From: Brooklawnia sp937867175
Lineage (GTDB): Bacteria; Actinomycetota; Actinomycetes; Propionibacteriales; Propionibacteriaceae
Direction of reading: 5' to 3'
Assembly (NCBI GenBank): GCA_036821905.1
Contig: DAISIR010000014.1
Coordinates: forward strand, 1 to 58,351
DNA length: 58,351 nucleotides
The translations under genes were made by a program, and so were the position numbers. This document shows, piece after piece, positions 41,947 to 51,193 of this stretch (position 1 is its first letter; each line of letters begins with the position of its first letter). The notes beneath the pieces were generated by a model that did no database searches, was not told the origin of the DNA, and saw only the letters and a list, made by a program, of their open reading frames with translations.

Positions 41947-44900
41947 TCAGGACGCGGCCTCGGTGTGCGCGAGCTGCGCGACGACGCGTCCACGGTCGCG
42001 CGACAGGTACTGGGCGCGTCCGGGTGCCGAACGAACCGGCTTGACCCGCCCAACGATCGTGCCCTCCTCCGGGTCACCGGACAGCAGGATGCCGGTGGTG
42101 CCCAGTTCGGTGAGCGTCTGCATGACCGGCTCGTACATGCCCCTGGACGCTCCACCCATGCGCCGGGCCACGATCAGGTGCAGCCCGATGTCCTGGGCCT
42201 GGGCCAGCAGCGGCTGCAGGGGTGCGATCGGGTTGCCGGCGTTGGTCGCGACGAGGTCGTAGTCGTCCACCAGCACCCACGCCTCGGCGCCGTGCCACCA
42301 CGACCTGGCTCGCAACTGTTCGGGGGTCACATTGTCGGGGGGCAGCCGCTGGCGCAGATAGTCGGCCAGCCCGGCCAATTCGGACGCCGCCTGCTCACGG
42401 GTGGTCAGATAGCCAGCCAGGTACTCGTCGGGGACCTCGCCGAGCAGCGCCCGCCGCAGGTCGACCACGAACAGTTGCGCCTCGGCGGCGGCCTGGCGAT
42501 GCATCACCTCGTGGGCGACGGTTCGCAGGAAGGTGCTCTTGCCCGATCTCGCGTCGCCCAGCACGAACAGGTGGTTCTCGCGTTGCGGGTCGAAGGCGAG
42601 CGGACCCAGCCGGGACTCCTCGATGCCGAGCAGCAGACCGGTCGTCTCGGGGAAGCTGGCGCGCAGGTCGTCGAGGGTGATCAGGGTGGGCAGCAGCCGC
42701 AGCTTGGGGCCGGGGTCGCCCGGCCAGGCCTGGGCGATGCGTGCCAACGTGGTCGCCACGCCGGTGGCCATGGTCTCGGGCTGGGGGACGCCGTCAGCGC
42801 GGGGCAAGGCGACCAGCACGTGATGGCCGCCGACCTCGAGCCCGCGTCCGGGGCGTTTCTGCGGCACGAGTTGGGCAAGCTTGCGATCGATCTCGGAATC
42901 TGTCGGGTCTCCCAGCCGCAGCTCGAGGCGCGAACCGAGGACGTCCTTGATCGGCTGGCGCAACTCCAGCCACCGGGACGCCGTGACCAGCAGGTGGACG
43001 CCGAACGTCAGCGCCCGGCCGGCCAGCACCATGATTCGCTGTTCCAGATCGTCGAAGTCGGAGCGCACCGTGCCCCACCCGTCGATCACCAGAAAGACGT
43101 CGCCGTAGCCGTCGTCGAAACGGCCCTCGGCACGGCCGTGTCGGTAGGTCGCCATCGAATCGATGCGCTGGGCGCGGAAGTACTGCTCGCGGTCGGCCAC
43201 GATGCCCTCGATCTCGGCGATCGTCCGGTTGACGACGTCGGCGCGGTCGCGGGTGGCGACCGAAGCCACGTGCGGGGCGGCCTCGAACGGGGTGAAGGTG
43301 CCCCCACCGAAGTCGAGGACGTAGAACGTCACCTCCGCGGGCGTGTGGGTCAGCGACAGCGCCATCACCAGTGTCCGCAGCGCGGTGGACTTGCCCGACA
43401 ACGGACCACCGACGATGCCCACGTGGCCGCCGGCGCCCGACAGGTCGAAGACCAATGCTTCGCGGCGTTGTTCGAGGGGCACGTCGACCGCGCCGAGCGG
43501 CACCCGCAGCGGTCCGGCAGCACGCCACTGCTGCGAGACCAGACCGAGGCGAGGATCGACTGCCAGATCGGGCATCAGAGCGTCCAGGGTGTCGGGGACG
43601 TCCAGTGGCGGCAGCCAGACCCGGTGGGCCGCCAGGCCATGGCCCCGCATGCGGGCGACCGCGATGTCGAGCTCGGACATCTCGGCCCAGCGTTCGTCGC
43701 CCGGCTGCACGAGTGGTGGCGTCGAAACCGGAACACCCACCGGGGGAGCGTCGACGCTGAACTGGGGCGTCGAGGTGAACGGCATCACCCGGATGGGCAT
43801 CGTGGGTGCGCCGGCCTGTCGGGAGAGCGCGCCATCGAGCCGCCGGGGCGGCGGAGGAGCAGCGACATACGAGGCCCGGAACCGGGTCATCGTGTCGGTG
43901 GCCGCCTTCAGGAAGCCCACGCCTGGGATTGATGGCAACTCGTAGGCGTCGGGGACCCCGAGCACCGACCTCGACTCCGAGGCCGAGAAGGTACGCAAGC
44001 CGATGCGGTACGACAAGTGCGAATCGAGGCCACGCAGGCGTCCCTCCTCGAGTCGCTGCGAGGCCAGCAGCAAGTGGATCGACAGGGAACGACCAACCCG
44101 GCCGATCGCCACGAACAGGTCGATGAACTCGGGTTTGGCGCTCAGCAGCTCAGAGAACTCGTCCAGGATGATGAACAGGGCCGGCAGCGGCGGGTGGCCG
44201 TGCCGCCCGGCAAGGCGGTCGGCCTCGTAGCCGGTGACGTTGGCGTAGTTGCCAGCCTGCCGGAGCAATTCCTGACGCCGTACCATTTCGCCGCGCAGCG
44301 CGTCCTGCATGCGGTCGACCAGCGACAGTTCCGACTCGAGATTGGAGATCATGGCCGAGACGTGGGGCAGGTCGGCCATGCCGGCGAACGTCGCACCGCC
44401 TTTGAAGTCGACCAGTACGAAGTTGAGTTGTTCGGGACTGTGGGTCAAGGCGAGCGCCAGCGTGAGCGTGCGCAGCACCTCCGACTTGCCCGACCCGGTG
44501 GCCCCGATCAGCAGCCCGTGCGGCCCGACCCCCTGCTCGGCGGACTCCTTGATGTCGAGGGTGACCGGAATGCCCTCGGGCGTCACTCCGAACGGGACCC
44601 GCAGCCGGTCGCGGCCGGTGCGGCGCACCCACTGCCGGTCGGGGTCGAAGTCGCGGATGTCGCCCAGGCCGAGCAGTTCCATCAGATCAATGCTGCGTCT
44701 TGGATCGGAACGGCCAGCCGGGGTCTCGGCCTCGGGACGCTCGGCCTCGACCCAGCGCGTCATGCGCCGCGCCACTGCCTCGGCCTGGGCCACCGCGATG
44801 GCGTCCGGCACCGCGATGATCGGTTCGCGGTCGAGCAGCACGACCTCCATCGCGCCGCGGGTCTGACCGTCGGCGGGATGCAGGATCATTCGCACCGTGG

Positions 44901-45960
44901 TGAACGAGGTCAGCGCACCCCAAGCCGACGGCAACGTGACCACCGTGACCCCGGCCGTCCCCTCGCGCGAGCCAAGTCGGGTGGTGGGTGGCAGCACCGC
45001 ATCGTCCACAATGACCAGCACCTGGGGCCATGGTGTGACCTCGCTGCGGGTCTCGAACGCCGGCCGGGTCGTCACCTCCTCACCGAGAAGGTCGGTCAGT
45101 TCGGCGTAACTGGCCGCAACCATCCGGGCCGGGCCCAGCGCGTCCTGCTGCTCCGACGATCGGGCGTGTGGCGTCCACTTGACCCATTCCCACTCGGGAC
45201 GCGCGGCGTCGCTGCACAGCACGGCGATCTTGAGCATGGTGGGCGGGACGAAGGTGGCCAGGTGCGCGATCATCGCGCGGACGGCTGCCCTGGTCGCCTC
45301 GGGGGCGCCGGCCACCTCAAGATGCGAGAACTCCCCGAGCGAGACCGCCAGCGGCATGTCGTCCACCGCCCCGTGGGTGGCTAGGAAGCGGTTCAGTGCC
45401 GAGTGGCAGACGGCGTCTGGGCTGGCCAGCGGCGCCAGTTCGGGGGCCCGCAGCTCCATCGAAAGGTCTTGGGTGGACGACCCGAGCCGCACGTTGAGCA
45501 GGTCTGGCGAGCCCGGTTCGCGCTCCCACAGCCGCGATCCCTCATCGGCGACCAACACCAGGGTGCGTGGGTCGGGTAGGTGCCAGGCGGTATAGCGGCG
45601 CTGCATGCGGGCCGCGGTGCGCACCGTCTCGCGCATCTCGGCGAGGTAGGCCAGGTATTCGCGGCGCAGCGTGTCGACCTTGCGGTTGTGACCCGAGACC
45701 TGCCGGTAGATATTGAACGCCACCATGCTCAGCATCGCGACCACCATTCCGCCGCCCATCAACAACATGCGGGTATTGGAGGTGTCGGAGAATGCCATGA
45801 AGACCATGACGGCCATCGACCCCATCATCGGGATCGCCATGGCGAGGATGTTCCCGGCTCCTTGGGCCTCGACCTGATCGGGGGGCGGTTGTAAGGTGAT
45901 CAGCCCGGTGGGCAGTTCGGGGATCGCCGGTGTGTCCGGCAGGGCATTCCCGATCGTCAT
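41947..45960 (-). CDS. eccC: Type VII secretion ATPase EccC (three FtsK/SpoIIIE domains)
   Basis: 1337-aa motor of the ESX-type translocon. Two N-terminal TM helices (about 40-90) are followed by a DUF domain and three FtsK/SpoIIIE-type ATPase domains. P-loops are GATGSGKS (about 488), GGPLSGKS (about 853) and GDARSGKS (about 1140); only the first is fully standard. Walker B of domain one is LFIILDEF. EccCa and EccCb are fused in one chain, as in many non-mycobacterial systems. The ATG at 45960 is chosen for the GGAG eight bases upstream; ATG 45999 is the alternative. It is divergent from the EccD-like gene at 46068, and the WXG100 pair lies downstream on the same strand. Confidence 0.93.
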   Translation of the reverse strand: MTIGNALPDTPAIPELPTGLITLQPPPDQVEAQGAGNILAMAIPMMGSMAVMVFMAFSDTSNTRMLLMGGGMVVAMLSMVAFNIYRQVSGHNRKVDTLRREYLAYLAEMRETVRTAARMQRRYTAWHLPDPRTLVLVADEGSRLWEREPGSPDLLNVRLGSSTQDLSMELRAPELAPLASPDAVCHSALNRFLATHGAVDDMPLAVSLGEFSHLEVAGAPEATRAAVRAMIAHLATFVPPTMLKIAVLCSDAARPEWEWVKWTPHARSSEQQDALGPARMVAASYAELTDLLGEEVTTRPAFETRSEVTPWPQVLVIVDDAVLPPTTRLGSREGTAGVTVVTLPSAWGALTSFTTVRMILHPADGQTRGAMEVVLLDREPIIAVPDAIAVAQAEAVARRMTRWVEAERPEAETPAGRSDPRRSIDLMELLGLGDIRDFDPDRQWVRRTGRDRLRVPFGVTPEGIPVTLDIKESAEQGVGPHGLLIGATGSGKSEVLRTLTLALALTHSPEQLNFVLVDFKGGATFAGMADLPHVSAMISNLESELSLVDRMQDALRGEMVRRQELLRQAGNYANVTGYEADRLAGRHGHPPLPALFIILDEFSELLSAKPEFIDLFVAIGRVGRSLSIHLLLASQRLEEGRLRGLDSHLSYRIGLRTFSASESRSVLGVPDAYELPSIPGVGFLKAATDTMTRFRASYVAAPPPPRRLDGALSRQAGAPTMPIRVMPFTSTPQFSVDAPPVGVPVSTPPLVQPGDERWAEMSELDIAVARMRGHGLAAHRVWLPPLDVPDTLDALMPDLAVDPRLGLVSQQWRAAGPLRVPLGAVDVPLEQRREALVFDLSGAGGHVGIVGGPLSGKSTALRTLVMALSLTHTPAEVTFYVLDFGGGTFTPFEAAPHVASVATRDRADVVNRTIAEIEGIVADREQYFRAQRIDSMATYRHGRAEGRFDDGYGDVFLVIDGWGTVRSDFDDLEQRIMVLAGRALTFGVHLLVTASRWLELRQPIKDVLGSRLELRLGDPTDSEIDRKLAQLVPQKRPGRGLEVGGHHVLVALPRADGVPQPETMATGVATTLARIAQAWPGDPGPKLRLLPTLITLDDLRASFPETTGLLLGIEESRLGPLAFDPQRENHLFVLGDARSGKSTFLRTVAHEVMHRQAAAEAQLFVVDLRRALLGEVPDEYLAGYLTTREQAASELAGLADYLRQRLPPDNVTPEQLRARSWWHGAEAWVLVDDYDLVATNAGNPIAPLQPLLAQAQDIGLHLIVARRMGGASRGMYEPVMQTLTELGTTGILLSGDPEEGTIVGRVKPVRSAPGRAQYLSRDRGRVVAQLAHTEAAS

Positions 45961-46067
45961 CCGGTCTCCAGTCGCAGGGGCGGTATCGACGGCGTTCATA
46001 CTATCGTCAGGTTCGGACACCACCCATATGTCCCCGAAGCCCCCACGCAGACCGAGAGGAGGTGGCC

Positions 46068-47408
46068 ATGGCGATGCCGATACCGGCCACTGCCACGGTT
46101 GCGCGTGGTCAGGAACGCCGTGACATCGCGGTGCCACCAGGCACGACGGTGGCCGGCCTGCTCGCGATGCTGCACCTGGACACCACCGGCGAGGTGGTCG
46201 TTGCTCGCGCCGACGGCAGGCCGGTCGCGTTGTCGGCGTCGATCGGCGGCGACCTGCCGTCCGGCGTCCTGCTTGCACTGACCGACCCGGACGCAGTGGT
46301 CGCGGCCCGGGCGCGGGCGGACGCCGGCCGCGGCGCCGGGTTCGCCGCCCCGCTGGCCTCGATCGTCACTCTGATGTTCGCGCTCGCCGTCGAGGTGGGC
46401 GTTCTGGTCATCCCGCTAGCCAGGCCGACCGCGGGGATACCCGACGGCGCCCGATGGTTGGGGGCGGTGGTTTCGGCCGGTGTCGTGCTGGCTCTGGCGT
46501 TGCGGACACGACTGGTAACCACAGTGGGTGGCGCACTTGCGGTTCCGGGGCTGTTGGGTGCCCCGGCGTCCGCACTAGCCGACCCGGCGTCGCCGACGGC
46601 GACCACGGTGGCGCTCGGCTTGGCGTTGGTGGGTGCCACGCTGGCTGGGTTCGCGATCTGGCTGGTGCGTGGCGACGCCCCGGCCGCCGCGTCCGCCATC
46701 GCTTGGGGCGCCACCGCACTGCTGGTCTGCGCCGGGTTGGCCGCCGGCGCCACGCCCGCCAACCTCGCTCCTGTGTTGCTGGGCCTGGGCGTCGGCGCGG
46801 TGCTGCTGGCACCCCGCCATGCGCTGCCGGTTCCCGAGTCTCAACTGCTCGACCTGCCGCTGCTGACGACCTCGGCGCCGGCGGTGCGCGCAGCCGAGGT
46901 CGCGTCCCCGTCTCGCGTCACGCGCCGCCGCATGGGACACACGCTCGGCTGGGCCCGTGCGGTGACCGAAACCACCACTGTCGCCGGCTCGGTGCTGGCG
47001 GCGGCGTCCGGCTTCGTGATGGCACTCAGGGTCGACCTCGGAACCCTGTCCGGCAAGACCGGGCTGGCCAGCTTGGCCGCCGCGGTGTTGGCACTCGCCC
47101 TGCTGCCCCGTGGGCAGCGTTCGCGGGTGGTCCGGACGTTGCCGCGGGTCGCGGCGACCGGGCTGGCGGCCGGTGCGGCCGCAGCACTGGTGGGCAGGGG
47201 TCTGGTGGCCGGCACTGAGGTGGTCGCCGCGCTGGTTGGGCTCGCACTGGTGCTGGTCTGGGGGGCGGTGCTGGCGACCCGAGAACCCCGATCGGCCCTT
47301 CTGGGTCGGCTTGCCGATCTGGTTCAGGGGTTGGCGCTGGTGCTTGTGGTGCCGACGGCCTTCGTGGCATCCGGGTTGTTCGACCTGGTCAGGCAGGTCG
47401 CGTCATGA
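46068..47408 (+). CDS. EccD-like membrane protein 1 (ubiquitin-like N-domain plus about 11 TM)
   Basis: 446-aa protein. Residues 8-75 form a small ubiquitin-like/YukD-type domain (ERRDIAVPPGTTVAGLLAML). After a linker come about eleven TM helices that make the protein a candidate EccD, the pore-membrane subunit. It is shorter and Ala-richer than the EccD at 51909, so it is a second, divergent copy. GAGGAGG precedes ATG 46068. It is divergent from eccC, and its stop overlaps the FHA gene (ATGA). EccD acts as a dimer, so a heterodimer with the other copy is possible. Confidence 0.8.
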   Translation: MAMPIPATATVARGQERRDIAVPPGTTVAGLLAMLHLDTTGEVVVARADGRPVALSASIGGDLPSGVLLALTDPDAVVAARARADAGRGAGFAAPLASIVTLMFALAVEVGVLVIPLARPTAGIPDGARWLGAVVSAGVVLALALRTRLVTTVGGALAVPGLLGAPASALADPASPTATTVALGLALVGATLAGFAIWLVRGDAPAAASAIAWGATALLVCAGLAAGATPANLAPVLLGLGVGAVLLAPRHALPVPESQLLDLPLLTTSAPAVRAAEVASPSRVTRRRMGHTLGWARAVTETTTVAGSVLAAASGFVMALRVDLGTLSGKTGLASLAAAVLALALLPRGQRSRVVRTLPRVAATGLAAGAAAALVGRGLVAGTEVVAALVGLALVLVWGAVLATREPRSALLGRLADLVQGLALVLVVPTAFVASGLFDLVRQVAS

Positions 47409-48343
47409 CCGCCGTCGCCCCCGGGGCCCGCGTCCGGCCGGCCTCGCCGATGGCCCGAGTGGCGTCCTATCTGATAGACCTCGCTGCGGTGGCCGCCACC
47501 GGCGCCATCGGGTTGGGTCTGACGCGCTCCTGGGTGATCTTCGCGGTCGTTGTCTTCGAGGCGGCAGTGGTGTTCACGCTGACAAGGGCTGCGACCGGCC
47601 TGACCCTCGGGGCGCTAGCGACCCGTACGATCGCCCACACGTTCGCCACCGCCCATGCGCCCGGCCTGCACCGGCAGTCGCTGCGCTCCCTGCTGATGGG
47701 CGTGCTGCATCTGGTCGCGATCGGCCCAGTGGTCACCGCAGCCACCTCGCGGGACGGCCGCGACTGGGTTGACCGGCTGGTGGGCACCGCGGTGGCCGAC
47801 ATTCGGCTGCGCGACCGGACGCCCGCCCCGCAGGTCGCTGTCAATCCCTACGGCCGGCCCACGCTCGCCGAACCCGGGTCCACCGCTGCGAACCTGATTG
47901 GAGCGGACGCTACTAGCCCACCCTTCACCGACCCCGGCCCCGCTGTGCCGCCGATCGCGCCTCCGGCGTTCGAAGCCCACCTGCCGGGCACGCCGCCGCG
48001 GCGGGTCGCCCGGCCAACCGTGTTCGCCATTCTCGACACGGGCACCCGCGTCGAACTGGGTGAGTTGAGCCTCTTCGGCCGCGACCCGCAGGACGCCGCC
48101 GTGCCGGACGACCGGCGGGTCGCCATCGCCGACCCGGGGCGCTCGTTGTCGCGAACCCATGTGCGAGTCGGCGTCGACGCGTCCGGCATCTGGGTTGAGG
48201 ACGCCAACTCCGCCAACGGCACCTGGTGCCGGACACCGGATGGGCGCGTCTCGCAACTCGCCGGCGGGCAGCGGGTGCGCGTCGTCCCCGGGACGATCGT
48301 CGGCATGGGTGACCGGACGATGACCATCACGCCCGGCAGCTGA
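47405..48343 (+). CDS. RDD-domain membrane protein with C-terminal FHA domain
   Basis: 312-aa protein. The N-terminal RDD part (ARVASYLIDLAAVAATGAIG, about 17-125) has three TM helices and the conserved Arg-Asp pattern (DGRDWVDRLVGT). A Pro-rich linker follows, and then an FHA phosphothreonine-binding domain from about 215: FGRDP, SLSRTHVRV and DANSANGTW are its key motifs. It is coupled to the EccD-like gene by a four-base overlap. It may bring phosphorylated partners, for instance substrates of the kinase encoded at 21381, to the secretion machine. Confidence 0.85.
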   Translation: MTAVAPGARVRPASPMARVASYLIDLAAVAATGAIGLGLTRSWVIFAVVVFEAAVVFTLTRAATGLTLGALATRTIAHTFATAHAPGLHRQSLRSLLMGVLHLVAIGPVVTAATSRDGRDWVDRLVGTAVADIRLRDRTPAPQVAVNPYGRPTLAEPGSTAANLIGADATSPPFTDPGPAVPPIAPPAFEAHLPGTPPRRVARPTVFAILDTGTRVELGELSLFGRDPQDAAVPDDRRVAIADPGRSLSRTHVRVGVDASGIWVEDANSANGTWCRTPDGRVSQLAGGQRVRVVPGTIVGMGDRTMTITPGS

Positions 48344-48368
48344 CGAGGCTGCCTGGACCAGTGCGCAG

Positions 48369-48414
48369 ATTGCGGATGATCGCGCACCGACTATGCTGCT
48401 CAATCATCCGCAAT
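48369..48414 (+). promoter_or_regulatory. Predicted promoter with 12-bp inverted-repeat operator for the ART-toxin module
   Basis: ATTGCGGATGAT (48369-48380) and ATCATCCGCAAT (48403-48414) form a perfect 12-bp inverted repeat with 22-base spacer. A promoter-like TTGCGG (48370-48375), 16 bases, TATGCT (48392-48397) lies within it. One arm covers the -35, the other lies at the expected start, as for a repressor operator. It precedes the TTG start at 48455. It could also act as the terminator of the upstream genes. Confidence 0.45.
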
Positions 48415-48454
48415 AGCGATCGGAACGATCGCCGGCCACCCCCAGGAGCGAGCA

Positions 48455-48889
48455 TTGAGTGGTCTTTCGCCGGCTGCTCGGCAGCAAATGGAGTTGTTGG
48501 ACGATCAGTTGGCCGATGTCCGGCGGCGGGCGGCTGATGCGGAGCGGCTGAGCCGGGACGTGGACGCGGTGCGTGAGGTCGGGGTGTCGGCTGGGCGTGA
48601 GGTGTGTGTCGAGGTGGATTCGCTGGGCCGGTTGGTGCGGCTGGAGTTCGGCCCGCGTGCCGCAGCCTTGACCCCCGGCGACTTGGCCGACCTGGTGATG
48701 GACACGTTGGCGGCGGCCCGGGTTCGGGCGTCTGCGACGGTTATGGGCATGGTCGAGGCGGTTTTTGGTGCCGGCTCGGCGACCGCGGCGGCGCTTGGCG
48801 AGACCTACCGGCCTGTTGAGCCGCCGGCCACCGATGCCCCGGCATCCTCCCCGCCGCGGCGCGGGGGCCCGCCGCTGCTGCATCGCTGA
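48455..48889 (+). CDS. YbaB/EbfC-like protein, small
   Basis: 144-aa protein. Helix (RQQMELLDDQLADVRRRAAD), then one YbaB-like beta unit (VCVEVDSLGRLVRLEFGPRA, about 50-69) and a helical arm, ending in a Pro-rich tail. The TTG start at 48455 follows CAGGAGCG. It heads a five-gene module with an EspC-like protein and a toxin, the same order as the mirror module 40854-38828. Single-unit YbaB relatives in T7SS loci probably act as substrate-specific chaperones; this is inference. Confidence 0.65.
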   Translation: MSGLSPAARQQMELLDDQLADVRRRAADAERLSRDVDAVREVGVSAGREVCVEVDSLGRLVRLEFGPRAAALTPGDLADLVMDTLAAARVRASATVMGMVEAVFGAGSATAAALGETYRPVEPPATDAPASSPPRRGGPPLLHR

Positions 48890-48903
48890 GACAGGAAACC
48901 GTC

Positions 48904-49212
48904 ATGACCATTGATTTGGATACCGCGCAGTTGCGTGCTGCCGGCCGGGAGGCGCGTGCGGTGGCTGACCGGGTTGACGCTGCGCGGCAGGCGTCGGGCG
49001 CCGCGCTGCCGGGCAACGCGTTCGGCTTGATGTGCAGTCCGCTGCTGCTGCCCGCCTACACCGTGGTGCAGTCGGTCGCTGACGCGTTGCTGGCTGCGGC
49101 AGGCTCGGCGTTGGAGCGTGGCGCAGCCGGCTTGGACCTCGTGGCGGCGGATTTCGACGCGGTGGACGCCAGGCAGGCGTCAGGTTTCGATCAGGTGGCG
49201 GGTCGATCATGA
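48904..49212 (+). CDS. EspC-like T7SS target protein, 102 aa
   Basis: Helical protein of EspC/WXG100 size. The N-terminal helix (TAQLRAAGREARAVADRVDA) is followed by a Gly-rich turn (GNAFGLMCSPLLLP) and a second helix ending AADFDAVDARQASG. A classic WxG is missing. It is the counterpart of the 100-aa protein at 39891. The stop overlaps the toxin start (ATGA at 49209-49212), so a 1:1 complex with the toxin's N-domain is likely. Confidence 0.6.
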   Translation: MTIDLDTAQLRAAGREARAVADRVDAARQASGAALPGNAFGLMCSPLLLPAYTVVQSVADALLAAAGSALERGAAGLDLVAADFDAVDARQASGFDQVAGRS

Positions 49213-50654
49213 CCGACACGGCGGTATTCGGGGCACGCGGTCGGACGTCTTGGCATGCCGGGTCCCAGGACTCGGCCAACGCCTTGGTGATGGGCCCGGT
49301 CGACACGGCGACACCGTTCTCGGGGACGCGGTTGTTGGAGGACGGCACTCAGCTGGCGCAGGCCATCGAGGGTGGTGACTGGTTGTCGGGGACGCTGGCT
49401 GGGGCGGCTGCGGTCGGTGATGCGCTCTATCTGGCGACCAACCCGGTGGGCGCGATCGTCTCGATGGGTATCGGTTGGGTGCTTGACCATTTAGAGCCGT
49501 TGAAGGGTTGGCTGAACGAGCTGACCGGGGATGCGGGGGCGGTGCTGGGTGGCGCGGGCACCTGGGGCAACATCGCTGCCGAGTTGTCGGCGTGCAGTGG
49601 TGACTTGGTGCGGTCGTTGGACGGCACCCTGGGGTGGACGCAGGGGGTGGCGACTGACGCCTACAAGCAGGTGATGGCCGATGTGGCGGCGCATCTTGAT
49701 CTGGCGGGCCAGTTGGGGCGGGCGATCTCGGGTGGGTTGCACGTGGCGGCGTCGATCGTGCAGGTGGTGCACGATTTGGTGCGCGACGCGATCGCCGACA
49801 TCATCGGGGTGGCGGTCTCGTCGATCATCCCGACCCCGAAGATCATCGCGGACGTGATCGCGTTGGCGAGCAAGTGGGCCGCCCGGCTGGGTGACAAGGT
49901 TCGGGCACTGATCACCAGTTTCGACAACCTGTCCGGCCTGTTTCGGCGAGCCGAAGACGTCCTGGACCGGTTGAAGGCTGTTTTCGGCCGCCTTTTCGCA
50001 CCGGTACGCGGCGACTCTGCTGTCGATGCGTTGGCCCCCGCGCGTCGCGCCGCTGACACGACCGACTTCAGCAGGGTACCCAAGCCACCCTCCAGCGGCG
50101 ACATTACCAACCCAGCGATCGCCCGGCAGGTCGAGAACTGGCTCGACCAAGTGCAGACCGAGTACCCCGGGTTGTCGCGCGACGGCGTCCGGGGCCTGTG
50201 GGACTACTCGACTGATCCCGGCTACACCGCCATGAACAACGCGCTGCGCGGAGCACCCGGCACCCCCATTCCGCCGGCCGTCCAGCAGCGGATCGACGCG
50301 GTGCATGAAGGCATCGCCAACCTGCCGCCGCAATCCGGTACCACCTACCGCGGAACCAACCTGCCCCAGTCGGTCCTTGATGAGGTGAGCCGAACTGGCT
50401 TCCTGCCTGACAAGGCGTTCACGTCATCGTCCACATCGGCGGCCACGGCAGCGGGCTTCATCGACCCTTCGAAACCCAATCCGGTGATGATTCAGATTGA
50501 AGGGACAACCGGCGTCTCAATCAAGCCCTTCTCAGCGTACGGCAACGAGGGAGAGGTGCTGCTCGGTGCCGGCACGCCGCTCCGCGTCATCAGAGAGAGA
50601 CTGGGCACCGACGGGATCCTTCAAGTCGTCGTCACCGACCGGGTGACGCCGTGA
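49209..50654 (+). CDS. T7SS-exported toxin with C-terminal ADP-ribosyltransferase domain
   Basis: 481-aa predicted polymorphic toxin. Residues 1-270 are a helical T7SS-type delivery domain containing hydrophobic stretches and a long helix. From about 340 an ADP-ribosyltransferase fold of the R-S-E class follows: R381 in TTYRGTN, the STS block TSSSTS at 405-410 in KAFTSSSTS, and catalytic ExE E447/E449 in GNEGEVLLGAG. All three active-site elements are present in order, so it should be an active mono-ADP-ribosyltransferase, with arginine a likely target given ExE. It overlaps both neighbours (ATGA upstream, GTGA downstream); the downstream 179-aa gene is the candidate immunity protein. Confidence 0.82.
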   Translation: MTDTAVFGARGRTSWHAGSQDSANALVMGPVDTATPFSGTRLLEDGTQLAQAIEGGDWLSGTLAGAAAVGDALYLATNPVGAIVSMGIGWVLDHLEPLKGWLNELTGDAGAVLGGAGTWGNIAAELSACSGDLVRSLDGTLGWTQGVATDAYKQVMADVAAHLDLAGQLGRAISGGLHVAASIVQVVHDLVRDAIADIIGVAVSSIIPTPKIIADVIALASKWAARLGDKVRALITSFDNLSGLFRRAEDVLDRLKAVFGRLFAPVRGDSAVDALAPARRAADTTDFSRVPKPPSSGDITNPAIARQVENWLDQVQTEYPGLSRDGVRGLWDYSTDPGYTAMNNALRGAPGTPIPPAVQQRIDAVHEGIANLPPQSGTTYRGTNLPQSVLDEVSRTGFLPDKAFTSSSTSAATAAGFIDPSKPNPVMIQIEGTTGVSIKPFSAYGNEGEVLLGAGTPLRVIRERLGTDGILQVVVTDRVTP

Positions 50655-51190
50655 CTGAGCGACCTGACTTCGACCGGATGACGCCCGAAGAGGTTGATGC
50701 CTGGTCCGACGCCGAGTTGGAGCGGAACCTGCGTGAGCATGCCAACGATCCGCCGTTGTTGGAGTACAACCGGGCGAAGTGGGAGACGCCACCGCAGTTC
50801 GAGTTCGCGGGTTTCGCGTTCAACTTGCGGGTGGGGTTCCTGATCATCTGCGACACACCGTTGGGTCGGCGCCGAGCTGAGAATGTGGGGTTGGTGCCGG
50901 TGGCCGAGGGGGGTTCGCTGGCCTTGGTAGTGGCGTTGGGGAGTCAGCGGCGTGAGCGTTGGGCGTTGCGGCGGGCGGACGGTGAGGTGTGGGCGTCGGA
51001 CGTGGCTGATTGGTATGCGTCGGTGCCTGCGCGATGGGTGCCGGTGCTGGCGTGGCCGCTACCGGCGAGGGGTACAGCTGGTTCGGTGCCGGGGCCGGCA
51101 GGTGTTGAGTCGTGGACGGTGTTCACGCCTGCCCGGTACGTCCCGGAGGACGCCGAGTGGTTCGATGACCGGCCGAAGCGGAGAAGATGA
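50651..51190 (+). CDS. Candidate immunity protein to the ART toxin, 179 aa
   Basis: Unrecognised soluble protein with an acidic N-terminus (DFDRMTPEEVDAWSDAELER) and a Trp-rich beta C-terminal half (ASDVADWYASVPARWVPVL, WTVFTPARYVPEDAEWF). No signal or TM, so it remains in the cytoplasm. The GTG start lies in the toxin's stop codon (GTGA), tying its production to that of the toxin, which is typical of immunity genes. Acidic character suits binding to a positively charged NAD-binding face, but this is inference. Confidence 0.6.
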   Translation: MTERPDFDRMTPEEVDAWSDAELERNLREHANDPPLLEYNRAKWETPPQFEFAGFAFNLRVGFLIICDTPLGRRRAENVGLVPVAEGGSLALVVALGSQRRERWALRRADGEVWASDVADWYASVPARWVPVLAWPLPARGTAGSVPGPAGVESWTVFTPARYVPEDAEWFDDRPKRRR

Positions 51191-51193
51191 CTG

